Made by a program: the position numbers and the translations under genes. A stretch of 64,000 nt of DNA from Pedobacter cryophilus (GTDB taxonomy: Bacteria; Bacteroidota; Bacteroidia; Sphingobacteriales; Sphingobacteriaceae): assembly GCF_005116455.1 (NCBI RefSeq), contig NZ_SWBP01000002.1:434001-498000 (forward strand), written 5' to 3'. This document shows positions 54,977 through 63,141 of this stretch, piece by piece. The notes under the pieces were generated by a model. The model was not told where the DNA came from, ran no database searches, and saw only the letters and a program-made list of their open reading frames with translations. Positions within the stretch are counted from its first letter, which is position 1; every line of letters starts with the position of its first letter.

Positions 54977-55831
54977 TCAATAAGTATTGGTCATGTTGCT
55001 GTCTACACAAATAATAAAATCAGCAAGATTTAAATTTTCTTTTGATAATTGGTTGATGTTTTCTTGAGATACCGTAGAAATGGTACCGTATTTAAGTTTA
55101 CTGTTTTCTCGTTTTAAATACCATAAAATTCCTTCGTAACGGTCGGAGTGATAAGCACCGTTATAATGAATAAATACATGGTCTTTTTGGTAGTTTTTTA
55201 ATATGAAATGCGCCATAGTAGCGTCTTTAACAGCCTGAGCTTTTACCAATAAATCACTTCCATGTTCTCCCATCATTTTTAAAATGTTTTTATAGGTGGG
55301 TAATTCAGCGTCAAAAGTAATTGGGAGTGGCGCTATCCATACTTTTTCTTGCTCTGGTAGAGAATCTAAAACTCCAAAACCATTTTTATAAACCAAGTTT
55401 GCATATTTTCTGGGAATATTAGTAGCCACAAAAGACAATTGCTTTTCTTTAGCTAAATCAACCAAAGGGGCGTAATCTGTTGCGTAGTTTGGCCATAATC
55501 TAGCTGTAGATTTTAGTGCTTTTGCATCAATAGTGCCTTTTAAATAATCATTTAGCTGGTTTTGGTTATCTGCTTCAAACATCTCGGCACCTAAAATTAA
55601 TTTCTTTTGGGCGCTTAGCGCTGATGTGACCTCATACTGTAGCCAATGTGAAATTGCGTTGTTATGTAATTCTCCAAATAAGATAACTTCTTTATCAGTT
55701 AAAGCTTTAAGCATTTTACCATAACTTACTTTTTCGCCTTGAGCATTGTAAATTTGGTAAGCAGGTTTCTCCTGACTAAAAGCCGAGACCATGATGATAT
55801 TTAAGAATAGTAAAAAGAATATTTTCTTCAT
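54977..55831 (-). CDS. ChaN-family (haem-binding-fold) secreted protein
   Basis: 284 residues with a signal peptide (about 1-19, ending SAFSQ). ChaN/cofactor-haem-binding family: KEVILFGELHNNAISHWLQYEVTSAL with the conserved GE-H pair, then GAEMFEADNQNQLNDYL, NIPRKYANLVYKNGF, KDATMAHFILKNY and HVFIHYNGAYHSDRYEGILWYL. In Campylobacter ChaN binds two haem groups at a dimer interface. Here the function (haem uptake or storage) is inferred from the fold. Likely in the periplasm. It is a single gene. Confidence 0.85.
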   Translation of the reverse strand: MKKIFFLLFLNIIMVSAFSQEKPAYQIYNAQGEKVSYGKMLKALTDKEVILFGELHNNAISHWLQYEVTSALSAQKKLILGAEMFEADNQNQLNDYLKGTIDAKALKSTARLWPNYATDYAPLVDLAKEKQLSFVATNIPRKYANLVYKNGFGVLDSLPEQEKVWIAPLPITFDAELPTYKNILKMMGEHGSDLLVKAQAVKDATMAHFILKNYQKDHVFIHYNGAYHSDRYEGILWYLKRENSKLKYGTISTVSQENINQLSKENLNLADFIICVDSNMTNTY

Positions 55832-55877
55832 TTCAGGTTATTTTAAATTTGAGATTACATCTATTCAAATGAAAGGA

Positions 55878-56345
55878 TCATTCTGCTTTTTCACGAAATT
55901 TTATTTGCATGCCGTGAATAAAATTTCTAAGAATTTGATCTTTGCATGGGCGATATTGGTTTTGAGTAGGATTACGGAAAAAAGCACTCAACTCATGCTT
56001 ACTCATCCGAAAATTCACCAAATCTAGTATTTCAACAATATCCTCATCTTTAAGATTTAAGGCAATTTTTAATTTTCTGAAAACAATATTGTTGTTTAAT
56101 TTTTTTTCTGGTTTAGGTTGATCGCCTTCTTTTTTACCTCGTTTTAGATTAATAAAGCCACTTAAGAAAATTGCTAAATCATGATCATAAAGAGGCTTAT
56201 ACTCTGGGTCATCATCTTTTTTTAGCCAATCACTAATTTGTGCTCTGGTTACTTCGGCGTCAGCTAAGCCAAATGTTTCTATCATTTGAGCATCACTTAA
56301 ATCAAATGTGTAGCGAATACGGCGTAGAATGTCATTATTAGTCAT
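55878..56345 (-). CDS. DUF1456 family protein
   Basis: 155 residues from the ATG at 56345 (MTNNDILRRIRYTF). It has the two-copy DUF1456 arrangement: RRIRYTFDLSDAQMIETFGLA with SDWLKKDDDPEYKPLYD, then RKLKIALNLKDEDIVEILDLVNFRMSKHELSAFFRNP. The two halves are internally homologous. The Enterobacteria homologue YehS has no known function. Cytosolic, all-alpha. It lies 46 bp from ChaN on the same strand. The TTG at 56372 is rejected in favour of the ATG. Confidence 0.88.
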   Translation of the reverse strand: MTNNDILRRIRYTFDLSDAQMIETFGLADAEVTRAQISDWLKKDDDPEYKPLYDHDLAIFLSGFINLKRGKKEGDQPKPEKKLNNNIVFRKLKIALNLKDEDIVEILDLVNFRMSKHELSAFFRNPTQNQYRPCKDQILRNFIHGMQIKFREKAE

Positions 56346-56537
56346 GGAGTAATATCTCAATATTTTAAACAAATATCATGATTTTACATCTATACCCAAT
56401 GCAATTTTTGGTTTTTGTCAAATCAGCACAAGACCTGTTTTTATATAGCATATTAATTTAATGTAAATAATGATTTAAATCAGTTAAGTATTTAATATTT
56501 TCTTAACATTATCATAACATTATTAGAATGTAAATTA

Positions 56538-56545
56538 TACTTTTG
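56538..56545 (+). promoter_or_regulatory. -7 box upstream of the porin gene
   Basis: TACTTTTG is an exact TAnnTTTG, with the predicted transcription start near 56551. The GTG at 56561 would leave almost no leader, which supports the ATG at 56606 as start. No -33 TTG at spacing 19. Confidence 0.5.
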
Positions 56546-56605
56546 CAGCGCAAATAATATGTGTTTTCAATAAGCATATTTATTGATGTTGTAAAAATAA
56601 AAAAA

Positions 56606-57826
56606 ATGAATTTTTTTTCTAAAACAATAATTACACTCCTTGTAGTTTTGATGAGCTTTTTTTCGGTAAAAGGCCAAATAACTCTTCAAAAGGCTGATTC
56701 AACCACTAAAAAAAGTAATTGGTATGATAATCTTTCTTTGAGAGGATACGCTCAGTTTAGATATAATAGATTGTTAGAAACCAATGATAAGCTAAAATGT
56801 GAGCAATGTGATAGATCTTGGGGCGAGAATGGTGGTTTATTTTTAAGAAGGGTACGTTTAGTGTTTTTTGGGCAAATAAGTAAACGAGTTTATTTTTATA
56901 TACAGCCAGATTTTGCAAGTTCGGCAAGCACTACAAGCTTAAATTTTGGGCAATTAAGGGATGCTTATTTTGATATTGGTTTTGATGATGATAATGAATT
57001 TAGGATAAGATTAGGGCAAAGTAAAATCCCTTATGGTTTTGAAAATATGCAATCTAGTCAGAACAGATTGACTTTAGATAGGAACGACGCTTTGAATAGT
57101 GCCGTTGCAAATGAACGTGATTTAGGCGCTTTCTTTTATTGGGAGCCAAAAGCAACCAGAGCTCTTTTTTCTGAGTTAGTTAAGATTGGATTAAAAGGAA
57201 GCGGAGATTATGGCGTTTTTGCTTTTGGTGTATTTAACGGGCAAACCGCCAATAAACCCGAATTAAATAATAAACTACATATTGTAAGTAGATTATCTTA
57301 TCCTTTTCAAATTAAAAATCAAATTATTGAGCCCGGTATCCAAGCCTATACGGGTAAATTTGTGGTGGCTAAAGATCAACTTTCTCCGGGTGTTAAAACA
57401 GTGTCTGATTTAAATTATACCGACCAAAGAGTTGCCGCATCTTTAATAGTTTATCCAAAACCATTTGGTGTTGAGGCAGAGTATAATATTGGCAGAGGCC
57501 CCGAATTTAATAAGCTCACAGATTCTATTGAAGTACAAAAATTATCAGGTGGTTATGTTTTATTAAATTATATGATTAAACATAAAAGTCAGTTTTATTA
57601 TCCTTTTGTGAAATACCAGTATTATGATGGCGGTAAAAAACATGAGAGAGATGCCAGAAGTTATACCGTTAAAGAATTAGAAATTGGCTTAGAATGGCAA
57701 CCTGTTAAAAGCTTTGAGTTAGTAGCTATGTACACCATTTCTAATAGAAGATTTGAAGATTTTTCTTTGAAAAATAACCGCCAAGCTGGGCAATTATTAA
57801 GATTGCAAGCACAAGTTAATTTTTAA
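56606..57826 (+). CDS. Phosphate-selective porin O/P-type outer-membrane porin
   Basis: 406 residues from the ATG at 56606, which gives a signal peptide ending VKGQ (residue about 23). OprO/OprP-type porin: LSLRGYAQFRYNRLLETN, GGLFLRRVRLVFFGQISKRVYFYIQPDFA, LRDAYFDIGFDDDNEFRIRLGQSKIPYGFENMQSSQNRL and ERDLGAFFYWEPK, with repeated amphipathic strands to the C-terminal VNF. A 16-strand barrel in the outer membrane for anion uptake. The substrate is unproven. No operon partner. Confidence 0.88.
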   Translation: MNFFSKTIITLLVVLMSFFSVKGQITLQKADSTTKKSNWYDNLSLRGYAQFRYNRLLETNDKLKCEQCDRSWGENGGLFLRRVRLVFFGQISKRVYFYIQPDFASSASTTSLNFGQLRDAYFDIGFDDDNEFRIRLGQSKIPYGFENMQSSQNRLTLDRNDALNSAVANERDLGAFFYWEPKATRALFSELVKIGLKGSGDYGVFAFGVFNGQTANKPELNNKLHIVSRLSYPFQIKNQIIEPGIQAYTGKFVVAKDQLSPGVKTVSDLNYTDQRVAASLIVYPKPFGVEAEYNIGRGPEFNKLTDSIEVQKLSGGYVLLNYMIKHKSQFYYPFVKYQYYDGGKKHERDARSYTVKELEIGLEWQPVKSFELVAMYTISNRRFEDFSLKNNRQAGQLLRLQAQVNF

Positions 57827-58023
57827 AGCGAGTAAAATATTTTTATTTACGGGGTATTGATTTTTAGAATTGAGACCCGATTTTTTTAGCAGTGCTTAAA
57901 GTACCTAAGCCGGATAGTAGTGCAAAGCCCGCAACCCGATTTTTTATCGGGTGAGGACTTGTAACGTATAGCCGGGGCTAGCGTAACCTATGGAAACGGA
58001 ACATTGCCTTTCAAAAAATTGAT
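57827..58023. other. Intergenic region with a GC-rich island
   Basis: 197 bases. It contains a GC-rich stretch (57870-58015) with a short hairpin ACCCGAT/ATCGGGT (57934-57940 with 57946-57952, loop TTTTT). The same ACCCGATTTTTTT also occurs at 57873-57885, so the left arm is duplicated. No gene is seen. It is a third example of such islands in this window. Confidence 0.45.
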
Positions 58024-60225
58024 TTATAAAACCAATAAGCCGTAATCTCTTAAGGTATTGATGGGTTTGGCATACCAAAACAGCTCAAAATCATCAAATT
58101 GTTGTTCAAAGTTGGTTTTTAGTTGCTCAAAGGTGAGGAGGTTTTCTTGCTGGGCGCTTAATTTTTCTAATGTTTGAGCTAACCACAGTCCTTTATCTTG
58201 ATCTAAGTTGATCTCAAAACTTTCTTTTTTATCATGAAAAGTCATTTTTAGCAAGTCCCAAGTTTGCCCTCTTTTAGATTTGGTATAAGAAGCTGTGGTG
58301 GGTTTACCGCCTAACCAAACCACTTTAGCGGTTGGTTTGGTGTTAAAATGCTCATCTGTTGTTAAACAGTTTTGGATGAAATCTTTTTTAATGCTGGTGC
58401 GAGGAATTTTAAAATCGAACCAATCTTGTAAAGGAAAATCGAAGCAAATGCCATGCATAAAATTGAACAGTGATTTTTTTAATCCGAAGCTAAATTTATC
58501 ATGATTGATGCCTGTTTTATCGGTAAACTCAATATCATTATGAGCAAAAGTAATGTCTTTTTTTTGGGGAATAATGCCAAAAGCTGCTGGATTTAAACCC
58601 ACCGGACTATGTGCCGTTAAAGCAAACTGATGCCAAAAACCTGATTGTAAAATGCCAGATTCAAACATTTGACGCACCATTTCTAAGCTGTCAACCGTTT
58701 CTTGCACTGTTTGGGTGGGGTAGCCATACATTAAATAAGCATGTACCATAATACCAGAATTTGTGAAATTATTGGTTACCCTGGCCACTTGTTCTACAGT
58801 TACACCTTTTTCTATTAAGGCTAATAATCTGTCAGAAGCTACTTCTAAACCGCCAGAAACGGCAATGCAACCAGATGCTTTTAATAAAATGCAAAGGTCT
58901 TTGGTGAAGCTTTTTTCAAAGCGAATGTTTGTCCACCAAGTGATGGTTAATTTTCTTTTTATGATTTCTAAAGCGAAGCTGCGCATTAAAGCAGGAGGAG
59001 CAGCTTCATCTACAAAATGAAATCCTTTTTCGCCGGTTTGGGCAATCATTTCTTCAACTCTATCTGCCAGTAATTTGGCGGCAATAGGCTCGTAAACTTT
59101 AATATAATCTAAAGAAACATCGCAAAAAGTGCATTTTCCCCAATAACAACCATGTGCCATGGTAAGCTTATTCCATCGGCCATCGCTCCATAAACTATGC
59201 ATGAGATTGGTAATTTCTATGACCGAAATATATTTATCTAAATATAAATCTGAATAATCTGGCGTACCTAATTCATTTTGTTTATAGTCTTTTCTTAACG
59301 AAAAATTGTTGTAAACTACCATTCCATTTTCTCTTAAAAAGGTTCTTTTAAAAAAGTTATGGTTTGGATTATTTGTTGACGGGTTTAAAATATTAGACAC
59401 CAACAATTCTATAGGTAATTCACCATCGTCTAGAGTGATGTAATCAAAAAAGTCAAAAACACGAGGGTCAGAAATACTTCTTAATTCGGTGTTTGGAAAG
59501 CCACCACCCATAGCAATTTTTATAGTCGGAAAATGCTTTTTAATATATTGGGCACACCTAAAAGAGCTGTATAAATTTCCTGGAAATGGTACAGAAAAGC
59601 ATACCAGTTTAGGCTGAATGGTTTGTAGTTTTTGATCTAATATTTTTAAGGTAATTTGGTCTATATAGGTGATTTCTTGCTGAAGAAAAGTGTATAACTC
59701 ATTAAAATCATTGGCACTTCGGCCTAATCTTTCGGCATATCGGCTGAAGCCAAAATTTTCATCGGCGCAAGCTATAATATAGTCTGATAAATCTTCGAGG
59801 TATAAAGTGGCTAAATGTTTGGCTTTATCTTGAATGCCCATGTTACCAAAAGCCCAGTCCATGTCATCAAGCTGTGCAAATCTGGAGGCTTGTGGTAAAA
59901 AATTATCGGTACAAATTTGCCTGGCAAATGTTTGATTTTCTCCCTGTAAAAAGGAAATTACTTCATCTATGGTTTGCAGATAATGGTCTTTTAAAGCATA
60001 AATTCTTTGCGAATTTGCATCGTTTATTTTATTGTTTTGATAAGTAAAATCGAAAAGCTGATTTAAATTTTCTTTAGAAAAAAGGGCTAAAATTACTTCT
60101 ATACCCAAATCCATTTGAAAAGCGCTGATGTTTTTGGTATTCAAAAATCCTTTTAAATAAGCCGTTGCCGGATAAGGCGTATTAAGCTGTGTAAAAGGAG
60201 GAGTGATAAGGAGTAAATCTTTCAA
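58024..60225 (-). CDS. B12-binding-domain radical SAM protein
   Basis: 733 residues from a TTG at 60225; an in-frame stop lies four codons upstream and no ATG is available. N-terminal B12-binding-like Rossmann region with DLLLITPPFTQLNTPYPATAYLKGFL at the start; later KIAMGGGFPNTELRSI and YITLDDGELPIELL. The radical SAM cluster is GCYWGKCTFCDV with C360, C365 and C368: C-X4-C-X2-C, not the usual C-X3-C-X2-C. Then IRFEKSF, ISGGLEVASDRLLALIEKGVT-type sequence (VSGGLEVASDRLLALIEKGV) and HAYLMYGYPTQTVQETVDSLE. C-terminal about 180 residues are unassigned. Substrate unknown; no neighbours give a hint. Confidence 0.85.
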   Translation of the reverse strand: MKDLLLITPPFTQLNTPYPATAYLKGFLNTKNISAFQMDLGIEVILALFSKENLNQLFDFTYQNNKINDANSQRIYALKDHYLQTIDEVISFLQGENQTFARQICTDNFLPQASRFAQLDDMDWAFGNMGIQDKAKHLATLYLEDLSDYIIACADENFGFSRYAERLGRSANDFNELYTFLQQEITYIDQITLKILDQKLQTIQPKLVCFSVPFPGNLYSSFRCAQYIKKHFPTIKIAMGGGFPNTELRSISDPRVFDFFDYITLDDGELPIELLVSNILNPSTNNPNHNFFKRTFLRENGMVVYNNFSLRKDYKQNELGTPDYSDLYLDKYISVIEITNLMHSLWSDGRWNKLTMAHGCYWGKCTFCDVSLDYIKVYEPIAAKLLADRVEEMIAQTGEKGFHFVDEAAPPALMRSFALEIIKRKLTITWWTNIRFEKSFTKDLCILLKASGCIAVSGGLEVASDRLLALIEKGVTVEQVARVTNNFTNSGIMVHAYLMYGYPTQTVQETVDSLEMVRQMFESGILQSGFWHQFALTAHSPVGLNPAAFGIIPQKKDITFAHNDIEFTDKTGINHDKFSFGLKKSLFNFMHGICFDFPLQDWFDFKIPRTSIKKDFIQNCLTTDEHFNTKPTAKVVWLGGKPTTASYTKSKRGQTWDLLKMTFHDKKESFEINLDQDKGLWLAQTLEKLSAQQENLLTFEQLKTNFEQQFDDFELFWYAKPINTLRDYGLLVL

Positions 60226-60273
60226 GATTTGACAAATTTATTGAAATTCTTTTATTCTTGGTTAAACATTTAA

Positions 60274-61458
60274 TTATGGCAATGGTTTCTCTGCTTTTTT
60301 AGCACCTAGTAAACCTAAACTCATAATGATGCTGGTAGCTAAAATCATAAGGAAAAGCAAGCCAGTTTCTACACCACTAATTCTAAGTTCTTGTGGTAAA
60401 TTATAGAATAAAAGTATGCTGATAAGCCCTCTGGGAGTGATAGAAACCAATGGAGATATAGACTCTTTAGCAATAAACTTTAAATATAGAAGTCTGATTA
60501 AATATATAGCAGTTAATATTAGTAGTGAATGTTGTATTAATGTTAAATCTTGTAATTGTTCTATAATGATGGTAAAACCAAATATTACAAAGAAGAATGT
60601 TCTAATAATAAAAGCGCTTTCGGCAGAAAGTTGATGGAGTTGCACCAAATCTTTAGAAAGGTTTGGGTAAATAAAATGCTTTCTGAAAAATGGGATCTTA
60701 ATTTCTTCGGCATTATTTAAAAATAAGCCAAAGGCTAAAACAATAATTAATGCAGAAAGGTGAAAACTTTGACCAATAGCATACACCAAAACCAATATAG
60801 AAATGATCAAGAAAAACTTTACGTGATGATTGATTTTTCCGATAAGGTAAAGTAGTAAAAGGCAAGAAGCGGCTGCGAAAATAATAATTGATATGAGCTC
60901 CATCCCTAAATTGGCGAAAGCAGTTACATTATAACTTTCGTTACTTATTGCAAAATTAAATAGAATGATACCCACAATATCAGAAAAGGAGGATTCATAT
61001 ATCACAAATTCTTTATGTTTTTGAGTGATTCCACTTACTGATGGGATAGCAATAGCCGAACTGATGATACTAAATGGGATGGCATTTATAAAGCAAAGGT
61101 AGTAGGAAGATTGTGTAAGTTCATGCAAAATAACTGTAATGGCTGCTGTAGTAAACAATAAAATAAAAAAAGCAGCAAAGAAAGTTTTTTTAATGAGTTT
61201 GTTTTTTTTATTCTCATACTTTAATTCTAACGCTCCTTCAAATACAATCAAAATTAAACCAACCGTACCAAGGGTTGGCAAAATTTTTAAAAAATCGAAG
61301 GTTTCAAATCCAAAATAATTTACAACCTGCTTTAAGCCTATCCCCAATATTAGTAACAACAGTACTGATGGTATTTTGGTCCGCTTGGCTATCATATCAA
61401 ATAGGTAAGAAAAAATTACCAGTCCGCTTAATAATATTAATATGTTGTAGGTAGTCAT
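60274..61458 (-). CDS. Cation:proton antiporter (CPA family)
   Basis: 394 residues, 11-13 hydrophobic segments. It contains KIPSVLLLLILGIGLKQV, GTVGLILIVFEGALELKYENKK, IPFSIISSAIAIPSV (inverted-repeat region), YESSFSDIVGIILFNFAI with an Asp pair in the transport core, and SPLVSITPRGLISILLFYNLPQ. Sodium or potassium/proton exchanger of the inner membrane. Specific ion unknown. No Rossmann (TrkA-N) domain, so it is not a KefB/C-type with regulatory domain. Single gene; -7-like TACCTTAG upstream is weak. Confidence 0.85.
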   Translation of the reverse strand: MTTYNILILLSGLVIFSYLFDMIAKRTKIPSVLLLLILGIGLKQVVNYFGFETFDFLKILPTLGTVGLILIVFEGALELKYENKKNKLIKKTFFAAFFILLFTTAAITVILHELTQSSYYLCFINAIPFSIISSAIAIPSVSGITQKHKEFVIYESSFSDIVGIILFNFAISNESYNVTAFANLGMELISIIIFAAASCLLLLYLIGKINHHVKFFLIISILVLVYAIGQSFHLSALIIVLAFGLFLNNAEEIKIPFFRKHFIYPNLSKDLVQLHQLSAESAFIIRTFFFVIFGFTIIIEQLQDLTLIQHSLLILTAIYLIRLLYLKFIAKESISPLVSITPRGLISILLFYNLPQELRISGVETGLLFLMILATSIIMSLGLLGAKKAEKPLP

Positions 61459-61704
61459 AAACTTAAATACTCTTTATCAGCTAAGGTAGCCGATTTTTAT
61501 GATTTAGAAAGTTGGGTTGTTCTTCTTTAGGTATGATGTTACAATTGATTGATAGGTGAAAAATCAATAACTAATTTAAATTATGGTTTAAAAACATTAA
61601 GCGTATGAGCTGATATTGTATTGATTAAATAGCAGGATTTAGTAGGAAAAGGATTTTGATGGGATGATCAGATTTTGTATTCAATAAAATATTTTTTTCA
61701 AAAA

Positions 61705-61727
61705 AAATAGCCCAATTTGGGCTATTT
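61705..61727. terminator. Terminator after the lipoprotein pair
   Basis: AAATAGCCCAA-T-TTGGGCTATTT, a perfect 11-bp inverted repeat (in practice a shorter stem with a small loop), next to A- and T-runs. It lies 20 bp after the stop at 61748 (minus strand). Confidence 0.85.
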
Positions 61728-61747
61728 AAAATCATTTGTAAGAAAGA

Positions 61748-62221
61748 TTAGTTTTTAACTTTAATGGTGGTATCACCATCATCAGTTTTCATTTTCATAT
61801 CTTCTCCATCCATTTTCATTTTAGAAGAATCTGTTTTGATTTTGATTTTATCGCCATCAATTTTAATTTTCATACCATCTAACTTATACTTACCATCTTT
61901 TTCTTTGATCAACATACTGTTAACTACATAACCGTTTTGATAAATTGTATCTAAAGTAATTGGATCGTAATAAAATTCTATGGTGGCTTTAGTAACGCTA
62001 TCAATGGCAACTCCGGTGGTTGGGTCAGCAATGATATAAACGGTTTGTCCGTCGGCAAGGTTTACATATTTTCCTGATTTTACGATTGGTTTTTCAACCT
62101 CTATCATATCATCATCAGACATCATCATGGTGCTATCACCATCGTTGTTTTCTGCAGTTTTATTATTACAAGCTGTAAAAATTACTGCAATCATTGCTAC
62201 ACTAAGTATAATCTTTTTCAT
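61748..62221 (-). CDS. Lipoprotein with repetitive KIKxDG tail, copy 2
   Basis: 157 residues. Lipobox VIFTAC places the lipidated Cys at residue 18. After a polar Asp-rich linker, the core contains GKYVNLADGQTVYIIADPTTGVAIDSV and LDTIYQNGYVVNSML. The last about 45 residues are strongly repetitive: KMKIDGDKIKIKTDSSKMKM and so on, alternating Lys/Ile/Asp-Gly with a period of about 10. It is a paralogue of the preceding gene, 5 bp away. No domain recognised; a periplasmic or outer-membrane lipoprotein. Confidence 0.7.
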   Translation of the reverse strand: MKKIILSVAMIAVIFTACNNKTAENNDGDSTMMMSDDDMIEVEKPIVKSGKYVNLADGQTVYIIADPTTGVAIDSVTKATIEFYYDPITLDTIYQNGYVVNSMLIKEKDGKYKLDGMKIKIDGDKIKIKTDSSKMKMDGEDMKMKTDDGDTTIKVKN

Positions 62222-62226
62222 GTTGT

Positions 62227-62655
62227 TTAATTATTGTATTTAACTTTCTTTTCGTCGCCGTCAATCTTTATTTTCTTTTCATCAGTTTTGATTTTGGTTT
62301 CGTCACCATCAACCTTGATTTTTACATCTCCAGAGTTAATATCTACTTCAACATTATCATCAAACTTAGACTCATCTAAAATGTAAGTACCTTCGGAAGT
62401 TTTAATTATTGAATTATTCACTACTACTCCAGTTTCGCCATAAATGGTGTCTTTTGTGGTCAAATCCACATAGAATTTAACTGGTTTGTTTGCAATACTG
62501 TCCATGGCAAAGCCAGTTTCTGGGTCTTTAATGATAAATACTTTTTCGCCTGTTTCTAGATTTTCAAACTTAGCTTCGGGTTTACCGCAAGAAGCTAAAA
62601 TCACAATTGGGCTAATTACTAATGCTGTTTTTAATAATGTTTTTAAATTTCTCAT
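62227..62655 (-). CDS. Lipoprotein with repetitive KIKxDG tail, copy 1
   Basis: 142 residues. Lipobox VILASC (Cys23). The core, ENLETGEKVFIIKDPETGFAMDSIANKP and KDTIYGETGVVVNNSII, matches its neighbour closely: G-x-VFII-x-DP-TG-x-A-x-DS and DTIY-G-VV-NS. The C-terminal tail, VDINSGDVKIKVDGDETKIKT and onward, is repetitive in the same way as in the neighbour. Function unknown. First gene of a two-gene unit that ends in a strong hairpin. Tandem duplication followed by divergence. Confidence 0.7.
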   Translation of the reverse strand: MRNLKTLLKTALVISPIVILASCGKPEAKFENLETGEKVFIIKDPETGFAMDSIANKPVKFYVDLTTKDTIYGETGVVVNNSIIKTSEGTYILDESKFDDNVEVDINSGDVKIKVDGDETKIKTDEKKIKIDGDEKKVKYNN

Positions 62656-62878
62656 TTTAAGTTTTTTTTTGAGGTTTGTGTGATGTTTACAATAAGCAGA
62701 CCAATTGCACTTTATAGTGATAAGGCATCTATAGCGGGATATCTTTGAATTTTAGGCCGTCTTAGAAAAGAAACACTTTTATTGTTCTAATTAAAAATTA
62801 GAGCAATTTAATTTTGGTTTGTAAAGCTGAGCAGTTCCTTTAGCGTAATTTAATTTGTTTATAAAAGATTATCTTTTT

Positions 62879-62906
62879 ACTCTGTGTTCTCTGTCTCTCT
62901 GTGTTT
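62879..62906 (-). repeat. CACAGAG repeat, copy 6
   Basis: Plus-strand reading ACTCTGTGTTCTCTGTCTC then TCTGTGTTT. Inverted orientation relative to copies 1, 2, 4 and 7. Confidence 0.7.
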
Positions 62907-62975
62907 AAAAAAAAAACCTTGTTAAGGCTCTGAAATACGACAGAATAAAATCTTTTATCTATGATGAAAAATTTT

Positions 62976-63005
62976 AACCACGGAGGACGCGGAGGCCACA
63001 GAGCT
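62976..63005 (+). repeat. CACAGAG repeat, copy 7
   Basis: AACCACGGAGGACGCGGAGG then CCACAGAGCT, close to copy 2 (AACCACGGAGTACGC...CACAGAGCT). Together with copy 6 it forms an inverted pair, here in the opposite order to the pair around the GxxExxY gene, and with no gene inside. Confidence 0.75.
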
Positions 63006-63091
63006 AAATGTTTATAATTTGTGAGATAAAATAATGAGTTCAAAATTATAAAACCTTTCAAATTTCTTTTTTGTTTAAAAAAGGATTAAAC

Positions 63092-63118
63092 AAAAAAAGC
63101 AAGATTTTCATCTTGCTT
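63092..63118 (-). terminator. Terminator of pruA
   Basis: AAGCAAGAT and ATCTTGCTT form a perfect 9-bp stem with loop TTTC, with a T-run on the minus strand, 24 bp after the stop at 63142. Confidence 0.88.
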
Positions 63119-63141
63119 CTAAATGCTTACTTAATTTAAAA

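Larger units (their letters stand above)
62656..63141. other. Intergenic region with a CACAGAG repeat pair
   Basis: 486 bases. It holds two inverted repeat copies (62879-62906 and 62976-63005) with about 70 bases between, and the pruA terminator at the right (63092-63118). Between the repeats no gene is supported; a 73-codon minus frame (62840-63061) has no coding character. The remainder is AT-rich and unremarkable. Confidence 0.5.

Noticed and set aside
62840-63061. Minus-strand 73-codon frame
   Set aside because: It consists of the repeats themselves and AT-rich sequence, with no coding character.
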